A stretch of DNA of 64,000 nucleotides. Source: Onchocerca volvulus (Eukaryota > Nematoda > Chromadorea > Rhabditida > Onchocercidae). The position numbers and the translations under genes were made by a program. Under the pieces are notes generated by a model. It was not told the DNA's origin. It searched no databases and was given only the letters and a program-made list of their open reading frames with translations. Numbering within the stretch: position 1 is the first letter of the stretch; the number at the start of each line of letters is the position of its first letter. Positions 44,001 through 51,956 of this stretch are shown here, piece by piece. The DNA lies in contig HG738138.1 of the NCBI GenBank assembly GCA_000499405.2, positions 22,907,097-22,971,096 of the forward strand, read 5' to 3'.

Positions 44001-47000
44001 TGATATATGGGCACCGCTGGGTGATAATGTTGAATTTGAAGTTGAAGTGAGTGGTTATCCACTTCCGGAACTAACATGGTACCATCTGGATGAGAAAGTT
44101 CTTGAGAAAAATAATATTCAGGTATTGCTTTGCTGAATTGTCCGAAACTTGAGTTTTTTACTTAACTGAGTAGTTTTGACTATTATTTGAAGCCAAAAAT
44201 TTCTATACTTTTACTGTCAGCTATAAGTGTTTTGAAAACACATATTATAGTAAAAAATTTGTATGAATTCAAATTATATGCCAACAGTAATAATTTAAGA
44301 TGAAAGTAATTCAGTTTCGCTTTATAGATATTATATATTACTCCAAACAAATGTCAACTCAAAATAACAAATCTAAGTGTGTCTCATCTCGGTACATATT
44401 CGGTTGAAGCATCAAATATCCACGGTATCGTGCGGACAACCGCATCATTGAATGTTGGGAAAAAACGTGTCGAAGCGGAGTCACCAAAATTACTTGAAGG
44501 TTTTACTTTCGGATTTCCTTTTTTGAATTTAAACAGTTTATGGAGATTAGCTAGGTTGCAAAAGAAGACAAGAATTTTTTGGCTGAAACTTTCTCGGAGG
44601 ATATACGAGTAAATAATTCTGATTTGTTGTGAATGCCCAGATGAGGGATTGTGCAAAATAAATTTCCTACTTTCAGATAAAGGAAAGCCCATAACAGCTT
44701 TGTCACAAGATGCGTTATCGGGAAAATCAAGATTTCCTATAACTGGAATGCACGAAGTAAATTTTCATTCATTCAAAATTTTTAATTTATATTAATTAAA
44801 ATTATAGGTTCATTTTCTGTACTCATTTATTATTGATTTTTTCCTTCATTTAAATCAAAGAACTCTAATTTCCACCAAAGCAGAAAAATTAAATATTTTA
44901 TGGTTTCCATTCATGGGATTTTTTTCTATTACATTAAGTCCTCCATTTCGGTTTCATCGCTTATTAACGTCAAGAAAGGCAAAATTCAGTCGACTAAAAA
45001 TTTAAATGTCGTAAGACTCTTTGATCTGCAATTTATCAATTTCCTTGAATTCTAAATTGAAAAAACTAATTTTACTAGCAAATTAAATTGCATCAGTGCT
45101 AGCCATATTTAATGACTTTAATATTTATGCAGGCCGGAACCCGGCTAAGAACAAATGCTCGTACAGATATAAAGCGAAAGGGTGCTGCACCGGCATTTTT
45201 GGTTGGTTTAGAAGATCTTGAATTTCGTGAAGGAGACGCAGCTGCATTGGCTGGAACGGTCGCTAAAAGTGAGAGCTTAATTTCACTGTTTATTAAACAG
45301 TTAAAATTTTCATAAAATAATTTTTCTGAAAGAGAATTTCAATATGCTGAATGAAATTGCAAATTTTTTTTTTTTTAGAACGACGACATCGTATCAGTGG
45401 AAAATCAGATGGAAAACGTATCAAACAGGCTGTAACACTAAAAGACATAGAGAATGATACTTCTATCAGTTCGGCAGATCCACAGAGCGAAATCACAAGT
45501 CAGTTAATTGATGATCTATGTCGTTGTTCATTTTTAAAAATAAGTGATATCGCTAATGATGATAATTTCATCCATGATGAATTTCCATTGACTATATTTT
45601 TTTCAAAGAATCATGTTTCCATTTTTTTCTTTTTTTTTTTCAGCGATAGAAGAAATTCGAGTATCAATTGCTGAACGGAATAAGAACATTTGTCGGCCAA
45701 AATTCATGGTGAAACCGAAATCGAAGAAGTCAATCATCGAGTACAAATCACTCAGATTAAAAACTGCTATTTCGGCTAATCCAGCACCAGTTGTACGTTG
45801 GGATAAAGCCGGTGTTGTATTGGAAACTGGTAACAAATATTCCATTTACAATGACGGTGATTTCTACTATCTTGAGGTAAATTATAACTTAATTTATTAT
45901 AATTTATCTGCTAAAATACAAAAGCTGAAGAATGTTGAGAAAAATGATGGATTTCTGCAACTCTGATGTATACTCATATTTTTTTTCCTCATATATAAAT
46001 GGAAATCGCTTTCATGTCTACGGAAGATTTGTAATTTTAAGATCTATTAGCTTGGTTATGTCTAGCTTGATTATAATTTGTGAACGATTTCCAGCTTTTT
46101 TTCTAGAAATAATTTATCTTAGGTACACAACATGTCCAAGATCGATGAAGGCTTCTACAATTGTTCAGCCTCGAACAGTGAAGGTCTTGTAACTTGTACA
46201 GCCGAAATTGAAGTCGTACCAAGTGATAATCCAAGAAGACTACGAAAAGTATTAGCGGCACCAACTTTCATTGAAGTATTGCCTGGTAAATTGAAGGTAA
46301 GCAAGATTTTGTTTGAATATGAATTTTGAAAAATTACGATGCTTTTGATGATTTTTATAAAGATACTTTGGTTTGAAAAATCTTGATCCCAAATAATAGA
46401 ATTTGAATCGTTGATCACGGAGGTGTTTTCTTTTCTTTTTTTTTTTTTTTTTTGACTTTTTTTATTTTGTTATAGGCAATAAACGGTGATACTGTATCAA
46501 TAGAGTGTAGCGTATCAGGTTATCCGGCTCCAGCAATTCAGTGGCTTCAAAATGGTAATGCACTTGTACCTGAGCTTGATCGTTATTTAATATCATATGA
46601 TGGTGAAACGACAACACTCAAGTTCGTTAGTATCACTGCAACAGATGCTGGAAAATATGTCTGTATTGCTAAAAATCAAGAAGGTGAAGCTAAAACAGCG
46701 ATGCAGCTTGACGTTGAACCAAAAAGGATATCTCCAACAGGTGGCATACCACCAAAATTCCGTACCGATTGGCGACGAGAAGCAGTCAATGTGTTGGATG
46801 GTGATAAAGTCGTGTTGCTTGCTGAATTAGTGGAAGGTTTGTTTATATAGTTTGCTGCAACATAATAAATTAGATTTAATTCTTCTAATCGTTGAAATAG
46901 ATTAAGAGCTTTTCATTCAAATCAATAGAATTTTTTTTTTTTTTGAAAATTTTTCTTTTCCAGTCAATTTCTTTTGCAGGTTCCGAACCATTAACAGTGC

Positions 47001-49260
47001 GATGGATACGTTATAGCATGGAAATTCAGGATTCCAGTGGATTTGAATATTCACGCGACGAGGCGAACTGTTATTTGACAATAGCAGATGCATTCCCAGA
47101 AGATGCGGGTGTATACACCTGCGAGGCCAGTAATGAATTTGGTGTTGCTAAATATAATGTTCGTCTGGTTGTTACAGGTAAATTAATCACATCGTAAAGG
47201 AAGAAAAATCATGAGAATTGAATCGTAGAAATAGTATACGATATTAATTTGTATAATTGGGATATTTTCAGTTTTTGAAGAAAAAGATTCAAAGCATTCA
47301 AGGTTTAAAAATTCATGGAAAAGGAAAGCCTTAATATTAGGACAGGAAGTCGCAGTTCTAAGATTTTATAGACGTGGTAAATTTTATCAAAAATAATTTA
47401 ACAAATATTAAAAAAAACATTTGAAGAACACAAACGGCAAAGTGGTCATGAAAATCCACCGATAATTGTGGATTCACCAACGGATGTGAATGTTGAATTA
47501 GGAAATGATTTGACACTCTCAGTGACGGTACGTGGATATCCTGAACCGGCAGTTGTATGGACTAAAAATATGGTTTCAATCGCTTCTGGCGAAAAATATC
47601 AAGTATGTTGTTTTTTCCAGAATATTTGGATAAATATGACTGATCATTCATATCTTAGAAAAAAAATCTGTTTAAAGAATTCTCGTTCATTTACTTGAGA
47701 TTAATTAAATTTCTTTAGCTTTGGTTTAGTTAACTTGTGTGCGTTGCCATGTATATAGGGGTAATAATTTAACTGGCATCAGCGCTTGATACAAAATAGT
47801 TCAAATATTAAATAAGTAGTGTGGGAATGATAGAAATCATTTAAATAATTTCTAAAGTTGAGCATTATTAAAGTATTACATAAATTATGTATATTATTAT
47901 TTCATGATAAATTAAAAGGTTTCTTTCAGATGGCAAATAGTGGAGAAATGTTCACATTGACAATCCGTAATTGTACCAGTGAAGATCGCGGTAATTATGA
48001 GTTGCAAGCAGTCAATCTTTCTGGTACAGCTAAAGCGATAATCGCTGTTGATATTACTGAAGTTACAGAGTGAGTCTTTCGCTAGCAATTTTAAAGTATA
48101 CTAAAAAAAATTGAAAGATATGTCATAATATAAAGAGATAGTTCGCTGTAAGTTGCTTTCATTTCTTCTTAGATGAATGAAAACTTCGAGACTTATGTTT
48201 ATATGTTTGGTGAACGAAAATCATATTTCTTTTTATTCTTATAGAAAAAAATATGTTCCGTGCTACAATTCCATTGCATCTTCCATTGGGAACTAAATAA
48301 AATTATTTTTAGTTGAAGTTTTTTGTAATTATTGTTTAATAATTTTTGCATTTATTTCGAAAATACATGGTTTATTTTCAGCTTGGATGCTGCTATGCCA
48401 AGGTTCACGAAATTGCCAATTTCAATTCAAAGTACAATCGGACAGAAAGCGAGCTTGACTTGTAGCTTCAAAGTGCGTAATACTATATACTGTTATTAAT
48501 TACTGTCAAACTACTGTTTTGGGATGATTTTCCACTTTTTCAGTGATGAATTTTCTAACCGATGAATGCATTCATCGAGTATTTAAGCAATTAGTAGTAT
48601 GAAATTTGTTTTGAAATGATATTTGGTAGGGTTTTCCTAACAATTTGTTAGTTTTGAAATTACTTCTCACTCTTTTAGCTGTCTTTTAATTTATTCTTAT
48701 GCAGTCGCCTCAGCAATAGATGGAGGTAAACTATAACTATTTCTACAGATTTATATGATGTTCTGATTATTTTAGGGCTTCCAACCGATAGTAACATGGT
48801 TTCACGGCGATGAGAAATTGGTAAGTGGACGTCATGGTTTTGAAATTTTATCTACAGCAACAACATCAACTCTGTCAATTTTGCAATTATCCGAAGAACA
48901 TCTTGGTGAATATCTCTGCACAATACGTAATGAATATGGAGAAGATTTGGCAAAAGCAGTCATCTTTCTTGAAGGTTATTTTTAAATCGATATTTACTCT
49001 TAGCTAAAATATTGTGTATCACTATGCAGGACAGTGATGGTTTTTTATAGTGAAAGCAAAAAAATGTGCCATATATCACAGAAGAAAATCATGCGGCTTT
49101 TATGCATAGAAACTATGTATCTAATAGCTATTCATACTTATGTGGATTTTCGAACTAACTTTTATATACTTGTTTTCTTTACTTTTGTATACGTAAATTA
49201 TTAGACGAAAATCTTTTTACAGGTTCCTCAGTAGCGTTACAATTGCTAAATGGTAAATAA
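1..49260 (+). CDS. ttn-1: Titin-like giant muscle protein, 3' portion (5' end outside window)
   Basis: This is one continuous gene model of about 65 exons, open at position 1 and ending with TAA at 49258-49260. It encodes a sarcomeric elastic/scaffold protein of the titin/twitchin class. What I see is Lys/Glu-rich repeats, about 29 Ig domains (WxxxG and DxGxYxC signatures) and about 8 Fn3 domains. Nearly all junctions are GT-AG and phase-compatible, most of them phase 1 between domains and phase 0 inside domains, which is typical of titin genes. The name ttn-1 rests on three things: PEVK-like blocks, the Ig/Fn3 pattern, and the EXP-2-like channel gene inside an intron; from memory, exp-2 and ttn-1 lie together on C. 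elegans chromosome V. Twitchin and UNC-89 are less likely because no kinase domain is present. AATAAA at 49256-49261 overlaps the stop. Exon blocks are given below. Confidence 0.78.
1503..3910 (+). CDS. ttn-1: ttn-1 linker exons (1503-1699, 2076-2259, 3858-3910)
   Basis: Three exons continue the frame from 1297 in compatible phases (1, 0, 1, 0). They encode an acidic, helix-prone linker beginning with IADIEVDSGEE and ending ...EEKLKDAEKESQKTDK. Heptad-like spacing of Leu/Ile/Ala in the 2076-2259 exon would suit a coiled coil, and C. elegans TTN-1 is known to have coiled-coil stretches. No Ig or Fn3 signature is present. The intron at 2260-3857 (1,598 nt) is AT-rich and shows nothing else. Confidence is moderate because these exons carry no domain hallmark and rest on splice phase and codon pattern alone. 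Confidence 0.6.
4024..5248 (+). CDS. ttn-1: ttn-1 exon: charged lead-in and three Ig domains
   Basis: A single 1,225-nt exon starting in phase 0 after an AG at 4022-4023 and ending in phase 1 before GTAAAA. A Lys/Glu-rich lead-in of about 130 residues is followed by three consecutive Ig-like domains. The first begins near IGFIQAPDKEIVAFRDD and has the core FTWLINNKP. The second has VVWEFNGEEL and the DHAGRYSVKV motif. The third has VECFFNNEPL (Trp replaced by Cys-Phe) and NDSGEYNFKI. The domains have no intron between them. The block is paralogous to the 3' part of the 5839-8641 exon. Confidence 0.85.
5523..5983 (+). CDS. ttn-1: ttn-1 Fn3 domain split over two exons
   Basis: The exon at 5523-5683 enters in phase 1 with DVPDVPENPR, has the VAWDAPKDDGGSKI core and ends in phase 0 after HHVIQ. 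The domain finishes in the next exon (from 5839) with TEYIFRVAAINKYGTGEF. The Pro-x-x-P start, Trp in strand B and Y/F-x-V-x-A-x-N in strand F are the Fn3 hallmarks. In titins, Fn3 domains of this kind alternate with Ig domains in the region lying along the thick filament. Confidence 0.85.
5839..8641 (+). CDS. ttn-1: ttn-1 giant exon: Fn3 end, Lys/Glu-rich spring, three Ig domains
   Basis: A 2,803-nt exon. After the Fn3 C-terminal half come about 600 residues (roughly 5985-7800) dominated by Lys, Glu, Val and Pro. These include near-repeats such as EEILSEEILSEEVPSEE and PKKKIAGKKVAKK, and no globular signature is visible, so a disordered spring or linker is inferred. From about 7804 three Ig domains follow (cores INWLINGKPI, FQWFFNNEQL, LECFLNNEKI). 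They align domain by domain with those at 4435-5248. The exon ends in phase 1 before GTTATT. The 630-aa open frame on the minus strand is a compositional shadow. Confidence 0.85.
8642..9509 (+). other. Intron without other features (868 nt)
   Basis: Very AT-rich intron between the second Ig triplet and its Fn3 domain. No open frame, repeat or RNA gene stands out. Confidence 0.7.
9510..9926 (+). CDS. ttn-1: ttn-1 Fn3 domain (exons 9510-9670, 9738-9926)
   Basis: The domain begins DVPGAPENAHITDI, has the core VRWNAPSDDGGSAI, is interrupted in phase 0 after HRVAQ by a 67-nt intron, and finishes with PYMIHIAAVNKYGIGEY. The intron sits at the same place and phase as in the Fn3 at 5523-5983, so the two arose by duplication. 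A linker (ETPSVTHPPTIHNVTDQ) leads to the next Fn3 domain. Confidence 0.85.
9927..10584 (+). repeat. AT-rich simple-sequence intron
   Basis: A 658-nt intron with TA dinucleotide runs around 10300-10320 and 10367-10380, a perfect TA-rich palindrome near 10365-10386, and short direct repeats of GTTATTAAGTTATATAT near 10417-10450. No coding signal. Confidence 0.65.
10585..11483 (+). CDS. ttn-1: ttn-1 two Fn3 domains (exons 10585-10834, 11054-11202, 11351-11483)
   Basis: The first exon encodes most of an Fn3 domain: CTLKWPKVTDDGGSPIYGY and TYEFKVEATNEAG. The next two exons encode a divergent Fn3 domain (VRVQWNEITDENC, then LSYLFKIAPKSGP). Junction phases are 0, 1, 0, 1. The acceptor at 11052-11053 follows an unbroken run of 36 T (11014-11049). 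The second domain has weaker strand F/G motifs, so its boundary is approximate. Confidence 0.8.
11014..11049 (+). repeat. 36-nt poly-T tract at a splice acceptor
   Basis: An unbroken T36 immediately precedes GCAG at 11050-11053. It serves as an extreme polypyrimidine tract and is a likely site of length variation and sequencing error. Confidence 0.9.
11589..12482 (+). CDS. ttn-1: ttn-1 two Ig domains, first with an unresolved junction
   Basis: The exon from 11589 (tandem acceptor CAGCAG) encodes the first half of an Ig domain ending ...QYIWYKDGQEIIPTSENIE. The second half (ENNEASLQIVNEG to LYRCEVVNDLG) lies at about 11938-12096. A stop at 11934-11936 in its frame forces the acceptor after TTGAG, which needs a phase-1 donor. 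The only such GT is inside the first half, at the GGT of KDG. The join is therefore uncertain: a microexon, a non-canonical site or a base error are all possible. The exon at 12207-12482 encodes a complete Ig domain (VIWFKDGKPL, DSGKYVCSTADN). Confidence 0.7.
12584..15262 (+). CDS. ttn-1: ttn-1 giant exon: Ig-Ig-Fn3-Fn3, charged block, Ig
   Basis: A 2,679-nt exon with phase 1 at both ends. In order: Ig (12584 to ~12862, VKWFKNEKEI); Ig (~12865-13155, lacking the usual Trp, EEDSG-type strand F); Fn3 (~13150-13437, VMLKWEKAEDNGSPV, YSFRIVAVNEVGEG); a degenerate Fn3 (~13480-13750, ITWEIVEEAEDYII, YKYRIIAKKG); a Lys/Glu-rich block of about 415 residues (13756-15000); and a divergent Ig (15004-15262, CFWTKNDEI, GLYRYVATN). 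The charged block contains a 94-residue tandem duplication. Antisense frames in this exon are composition artefacts. Confidence 0.85.
14386..14945 (+). repeat. 94-residue tandem duplication in the charged block
   Basis: Unit 1 (14386-14667) and unit 2 (14668 to about 14945) share EEKHLEKKSEA, KKDSG, KIEEKEKVE and the EQKL-x-x-SIS-x-ET ending in the same order. The spacing is 282 nt (94 codons). They are similar but clearly diverged, with several Glu/Lys exchanges, so the duplication is not recent. Confidence 0.85.
15462..17251 (+). CDS. ttn-1: ttn-1 Ig, Fn3, Ig and first half of an Ig domain
   Basis: Exons 15462-15740 (Ig, YKWLKDGTEL, DSGVYKLIVEN), 16088-16387 (single-exon Fn3, KLTWNPPEQDGNSKL, YYFRVAAENALGTG), 16730-16956 and 17104-17251. 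The last two form a complete Ig domain (VRWYKNGEQI, then VVVENDCGAVQHKF) followed by the N-terminal strands of another Ig (KYKKPQVFKKGENVKLQLAFTG). The exon ends in phase 1 before GTTAGT at the start of a 14-kb intron. The introns at 15741-16087 and 16388-16729 show nothing else. Confidence 0.88.
18577..21955 (-). CDS. exp-2: Voltage-gated K+ channel, Kv2-like (EXP-2 type)
   Basis: Exons in coding order: 21955-21945, 21518-21392, 21109-20948, 20530-20297, 20236-20063, 19587-19053, 18890-18837, 18743-18577. The total is 1,464 nt, 487 aa, and all phases close. T1 begins LRLNIGGTSY (about residues 61-70) and carries H134-x5-C140-x20-C161-C162, the intersubunit zinc motif of the Kv2/3/4 classes. 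S1 is about 211-233, S2 269-293, S3 304-322. S4 has R341, R344, R347, R350, K353, R356. S5 follows from 377; the filter is TTVGYGD (420-426); S6 ends CGVLVLALPITIIVDNF. The tail after S6 is short. EXP-2 is, from memory, a Kv2-related channel of about 530 aa acting in worm muscle. The start ATG is the first one that closes the frame, but an upstream coding exon is not excluded. Confidence 0.87.
21955..21970 (-). promoter_or_regulatory. Possible 5' splice-leader acceptor of the channel gene
   Basis: On the minus strand, ATTGCAG ends at 21969, followed by a 13-nt leader (21968-21956) and the proposed ATG at 21955. An acceptor this close to the start codon is typical of SL trans-splicing in nematodes. 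It could equally be an ordinary cis acceptor, because the short stretch between is also open in frame. Confidence 0.35.
23185..23227. repeat. Inverted repeat, 18-bp perfect arms
   Basis: Arm GTTCTATTGTTTAACTAA at 23185-23202 is matched by its exact reverse complement at 23210-23227, with a 7-nt loop. A further partial copy of the right arm lies just upstream (about 23169-23181). It is in the non-coding part of the 14-kb intron. Function unknown. Confidence 0.8.
31288..31861 (+). CDS. ttn-1: ttn-1 second half of the intron-split Ig domain (exons 31288-31361, 31739-31861)
   Basis: Entered in phase 1 (G-GT), it gives KPNPDVEWLDTNGRPITPKS, then a phase-0 intron, then LTTFEILRIDYDIQGKYLLK and KNELGEAKCEI. 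Together with 17104-17251 this makes one complete Ig domain with the strand C Trp and the D-x-G-x-Y motif. The match of fold and phase across 14 kb shows that the titin gene spans the channel gene. The introns at 31362-31738 and 31862-32378 show nothing. Confidence 0.88.
32379..33676 (+). CDS. ttn-1: ttn-1 Fn3 domain (exons 32379-32510, 33530-33676)
   Basis: The first exon reads AAPSRPILEKEKYNSVKLKW and ends in phase 0 after VVEMKR. The second begins DGEEKWVTAVET and has TYRFRVRTIVADVTSEPSQE. Both are typical Fn3 features, with the intron again in the C'-loop. A 1,019-nt intron separates them. In twitchin/titin-type genes an Fn3 in this position often precedes a kinase, but here the next coding block (34421) is an Ig lead-in. 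Confidence 0.82.
34421..37778 (+). CDS. ttn-1: ttn-1 five Ig domains
   Basis: Exons 34421-34592, 34706-34776, 34952-35075, 35256-35441, 35539-35652, 35806-35925, 36158-36388, 36535-36641, 36890-37106, 37318-37434, 37595-37778. After an acidic linker (FFVESKELEEKKLKDLQDI), five Ig domains follow with cores VKWFKDDKAL, ITWYKDGVKL, IEWFFLNSKI-type, IRWLLNGKAI and VTWLKDHSQI, each with a D-x-G-x-Y-x-C-like strand F. Most domains are split over two exons in the C-D region. The intron at 33677-34420 (744 nt) before the block holds no kinase-like coding sequence. Confidence 0.85.
37929..38600 (+). CDS. ttn-1: ttn-1 last Fn3 domain
   Basis: Exons 37929-38087 and 38370-38481 plus the start of 38568-38918, joined in phases 2, 2 and 0. 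It reads PSGPIGQPFVTELTKNSLLL, KWEPPEDGDLKVEYAVEQRR, then PDGQVWTQVAKS and TEYIFRVAAKNNAGQI. This is the only Fn3 within the C-terminal Ig run and is followed directly by an Ig domain (PILKNIPSATLILNEKE), with no catalytic domain in between. Confidence 0.85.
38601..43086 (+). CDS. ttn-1: ttn-1 five Ig domains of the C-terminal run
   Basis: Exons 38568-38918, 39137-39318, 39712-39847, 40013-40138, 40418-40717, 40827-40894, 41952-42111, 42238-42410, 42891-43086. Ig cores: VKWYQDGIEL, VSWFRNDERL, IVWMKDGVVI, VKWLKDGKEI and, in the last, LKWVFINDSQ. Strand F motifs include LGLYSCHIGNEAG, ATYRCVITNPIG, TGFYLCTASN, GTFKCVAENSEG and GTYQCVATNEHG. A Ser/Ala-rich linker lies at 40600-40660. The introns at 40895-41951 (1,057 nt, with a hairpin) and 42411-42890 show no other gene. 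Confidence 0.85.
41534..41588. repeat. Perfect 23-bp inverted repeat in a ttn-1 intron
   Basis: The left arm (41534-41556) begins GTAGTCAAATTTAATTTT. The right arm (41566-41588) is its exact reverse complement. The loop is 9 nt. The surrounding intron (40895-41951) is otherwise featureless. It may be a small MITE-like insertion or a structured RNA. Confidence 0.85.
43952..49260 (+). CDS. ttn-1: ttn-1 C-terminal Ig run and stop
   Basis: Exons 43952-44121, 44328-44499, 44677-44756, 45133-45268, 45379-45498, 45643-45876, 46123-46296, 46476-46836, 46980-47177, 47272-47376, 47427-47602, 47930-48069, 48382-48472, 48776-48974, 49223-49260. Ig domains: LTWYHLDEKV; an N-terminal Ig half only (APAFLVGLEDLEFREGDAAA); VVRWDKAGVV; IQWLQNGNAL; VRWIRYSMEI; VVWTKNMVSI; VTWFHGDEKL (GEYLCTIRNEYG). 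After the last Ig the chain ends GSSVALQLLNGK-stop. A retained last intron would end the protein at EGYF instead. The 47272-47376 exon (basic linker) is the least certain. Confidence 0.83.
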
Positions 49261-51956
49261 AATAAGAACAAGTGGATCATTTATTCGATAAGAAACAGAT
49301 TTTGTTTTTACTTATTCACTTTTTCGATCTCACTATCCATCTCGAGAATTTCAACTGTCTAAACGATGTACATTTAAACACCATATGAAGAAAAATGCAT
49401 ATACACACATGCAGAGATATATATCGGTTTGCATAAGATTAATACATAATCAATATATATATCCATTCTATACAACAATTAGTAACAATGGTGTTTGCGC
49501 CTTCACGGATCGATGTGTATTATATTTCATACATGATCTGTTATTGTATAACTTTTACTTTATATTGAAGAAAAAGGTGCGCGCCTTCATAAATACATAT
49601 TTTGTCCACGGCAGATATTACATTTTTTGTTTTCTATATTGGGATGCTCATAGAATGAACCATTTCAGTTTATTTTGCTGTTAATGATCCAGTGATTTTT
49701 ACAAATTATCTTAGCATTATAAATGGATGAACTGAAAATGAATGCAACTCTATCAAAGCAAATATCGAGTCGTATCTAAGCATGAACTCATTATTTTACT
49801 GCAATTAACTGTCATATATTCCATGAGGATCTCATATTAAAATTGGTGATACAATTTGTGATGACCTTTGCGGGCAATATATTGCCAATTGTTTTCATGC
49901 TGTATTGGACAATCACTATACATAAATAATGTGTTAACTAAAGAGTAGATTTTATTTCCACTCTAACATCAACATCACTTTAGCATAAATAAGGATGATT
50001 TGAATGTAATAATAATTGTATGAAATAAGTGTTATTTTCAAAGCTTATTTTCATAGATTGCTAGTTTTTATTTATTATAATTTTTTAAGAAATCTGTTGC
50101 TGATTTTTTCATATCACAATTGTAAATTATTTTTCTTTTGTTGAATCAATCATTCTTAAAGTCTAGTATTGCTAATTTTCTTGAAATTTCGGTGTTCTTT
50201 GGTGCAAATATTTTTTGGCCCTCAAATATTTGTATTTTTAAGATGCCGATTTTCCGCGAATTTACTCTCTTTTCTTTTCATGTGATAATAAATTCTTTTT
50301 GAAAGATTGTGTTAAGTTTTCATTTTATTTCGCCGCTTTGAATTCAATTAATTTATCCCCTTTTTGCATTACATGTTCAATAATCTATATAAATAAAAAT
50401 GTAAATGTTTCCTGTAACCATCCACATAACTTTGGAAGTTCTCCCCGATTGCTTTCAAATTTTACGCAGTCTTGTATCCGAATAGGCGTTTCTTTTTATA
50501 TAGACACTCTTACTTTTTTTTTACGTGTCGCGCCCGTGATAACTAAAAGTAAGTGAGCGGACAGAATTTTTTGACTGGTCCCGCACCACGCTTCTATGAG
50601 CGGACAGAATTTATTCACCACGCTCACCTTCTACATTGACCGTTTCAAGTTTTTTACCGATTGATTTGAAATTTTCACATAACGTTACATTCGAATAGGT
50701 GCGTGTTTTGAAATAGATAAGACAATTTAAGCCTTTTCGTTTGTTTTTTGCTATGTGAGATGTCGAAATCATGATAGTGTATAATGAAGTGTTTCGTCCA
50801 AGCAATTTATGGATTGCTTCCCTTCTAATAGGTGATGTCTTGAGTTGCCTCTTTGTCATAAAAATTCGTTCATTTTGACACAACGTTTCTAACCTAGCTC
50901 TGTGACAAAATCACTTTAAACGAAATAGATAATGTAATATGCGCTGGAAACCCATGCCGACGTCGATAAAAATTTGCATTAAGTTGCGACGAAAAATATA
51001 ATGCATGGACTTTGCAGTACAGGCAGTCATGCACAAATCCGTCTGCATTGCTGTGGAAGCAAATAAAGCGGTTAATATCCAATAGAATTTCTGAATTCAC
51101 TCAATCTGCCAATGATTCCCACCACATGTGCTGCAATTGAAAATCGACGTGCCAATTATCATGTTGCAAAATACCAACCAGCCAAGACTTCTCAACTGCG
51201 CGCGGCTTGCAGTAGAAAAAAAATTAATGAGCAACGTCGTAGAAATAGCAATCTTGACAGGATTTTTCAAAGGTGAAGGCGTCCTCAGTCCTCGCTTTGC
51301 TATGATTCCAATGGATATTCCATTTCGATTTAAGAGAATACAATTCCCAATTCGATTGGCGTTTGCAATCATCATCAACAAAACTCAGGGCTAATCTTTA
51401 GGACTGTGCAATTTAGATTTAGAGACGGATTGCTTTTCACATGGACAATTATATGTTGCGTGTTCAACAAACCAAACAATCTCTTATCTACACATACAAT
51501 GGAACAACAAAAAATATTTTATATCCACAAACATTGTGAAATTAAATTTTCCCAACATTAGGAACTCAAGTTCGACAACTGTTTTCGAAAATTAGTTTCT
51601 TCTACAACAAACAGTTCAGTTCGGAGTTTCTACATCGACACAGCGATTGTTTTACAACGATACATATCAACGCAGCAAATCGATAGTCTCAAATGGTAAC
51701 AGAGCGACATGCCACCAGACTTGAGGATGCATGGTTGAGAACATGTCGGATGTGTTCTGTAGCTTCAGATCTATTTCGTTCTGAATGGGATAAATGCGTC
51801 AAGTTGAGTATATTATGCAGATTTTAAATGAGAAAAATCTTATGCATATTTTAAATAGAAAATAAAAAAAAGATTTCACTTATTTGTCAAGTATTTGGTT
51901 CAGTTTTACTCGTGTAAAGCAGTTGTACTCCACACTGCTGATCTGATATTGGCGTC
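49261..51956. other. Intergenic region with a mobile-element remnant
   Basis: Between the ttn-1 stop and the PDZ gene start. 49261-50379 is AT-rich with no supported gene. 50380-51560 is a decayed Helitron. 51561-51956 may contain more of the same element but shows no clear reading frame. Confidence 0.75.
50380..51560 (+). mobile_element. Degenerate Helitron (leader copies and Pif1-like helicase C-terminus)
   Basis: At 51077-51540 the three frames together spell a Helitron/Pif1 helicase C-terminus: EANKAVN and YPIEFLNSLNLPM (with one-base shifts), then PPHVLQLKIDVPIIMLQN, NQPRLLNCARL, PFRFKRIQFPIRLAF, NKTQG, a stop at 51392-51394, and in the same frame LGLCNLDLETDCFSHGQLYV and ACSTN. The FSHGQLYVACS motif is diagnostic of this helicase family. 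Upstream lie the typical leader-like sequences (TATAAATAAAAATGTAAATG at about 50387; CCGATTGATTTGAAATTTTC at about 50658). The Rep domain and most of the helicase are missing, and at least two frameshifts and one stop make it inactive. Confidence 0.8.

Noticed and set aside
50611..51100. Minus-strand frames of 90 and 68 aa
   Set aside because: They overlap plus-strand Helitron leader and helicase sequence and have no motif of their own.
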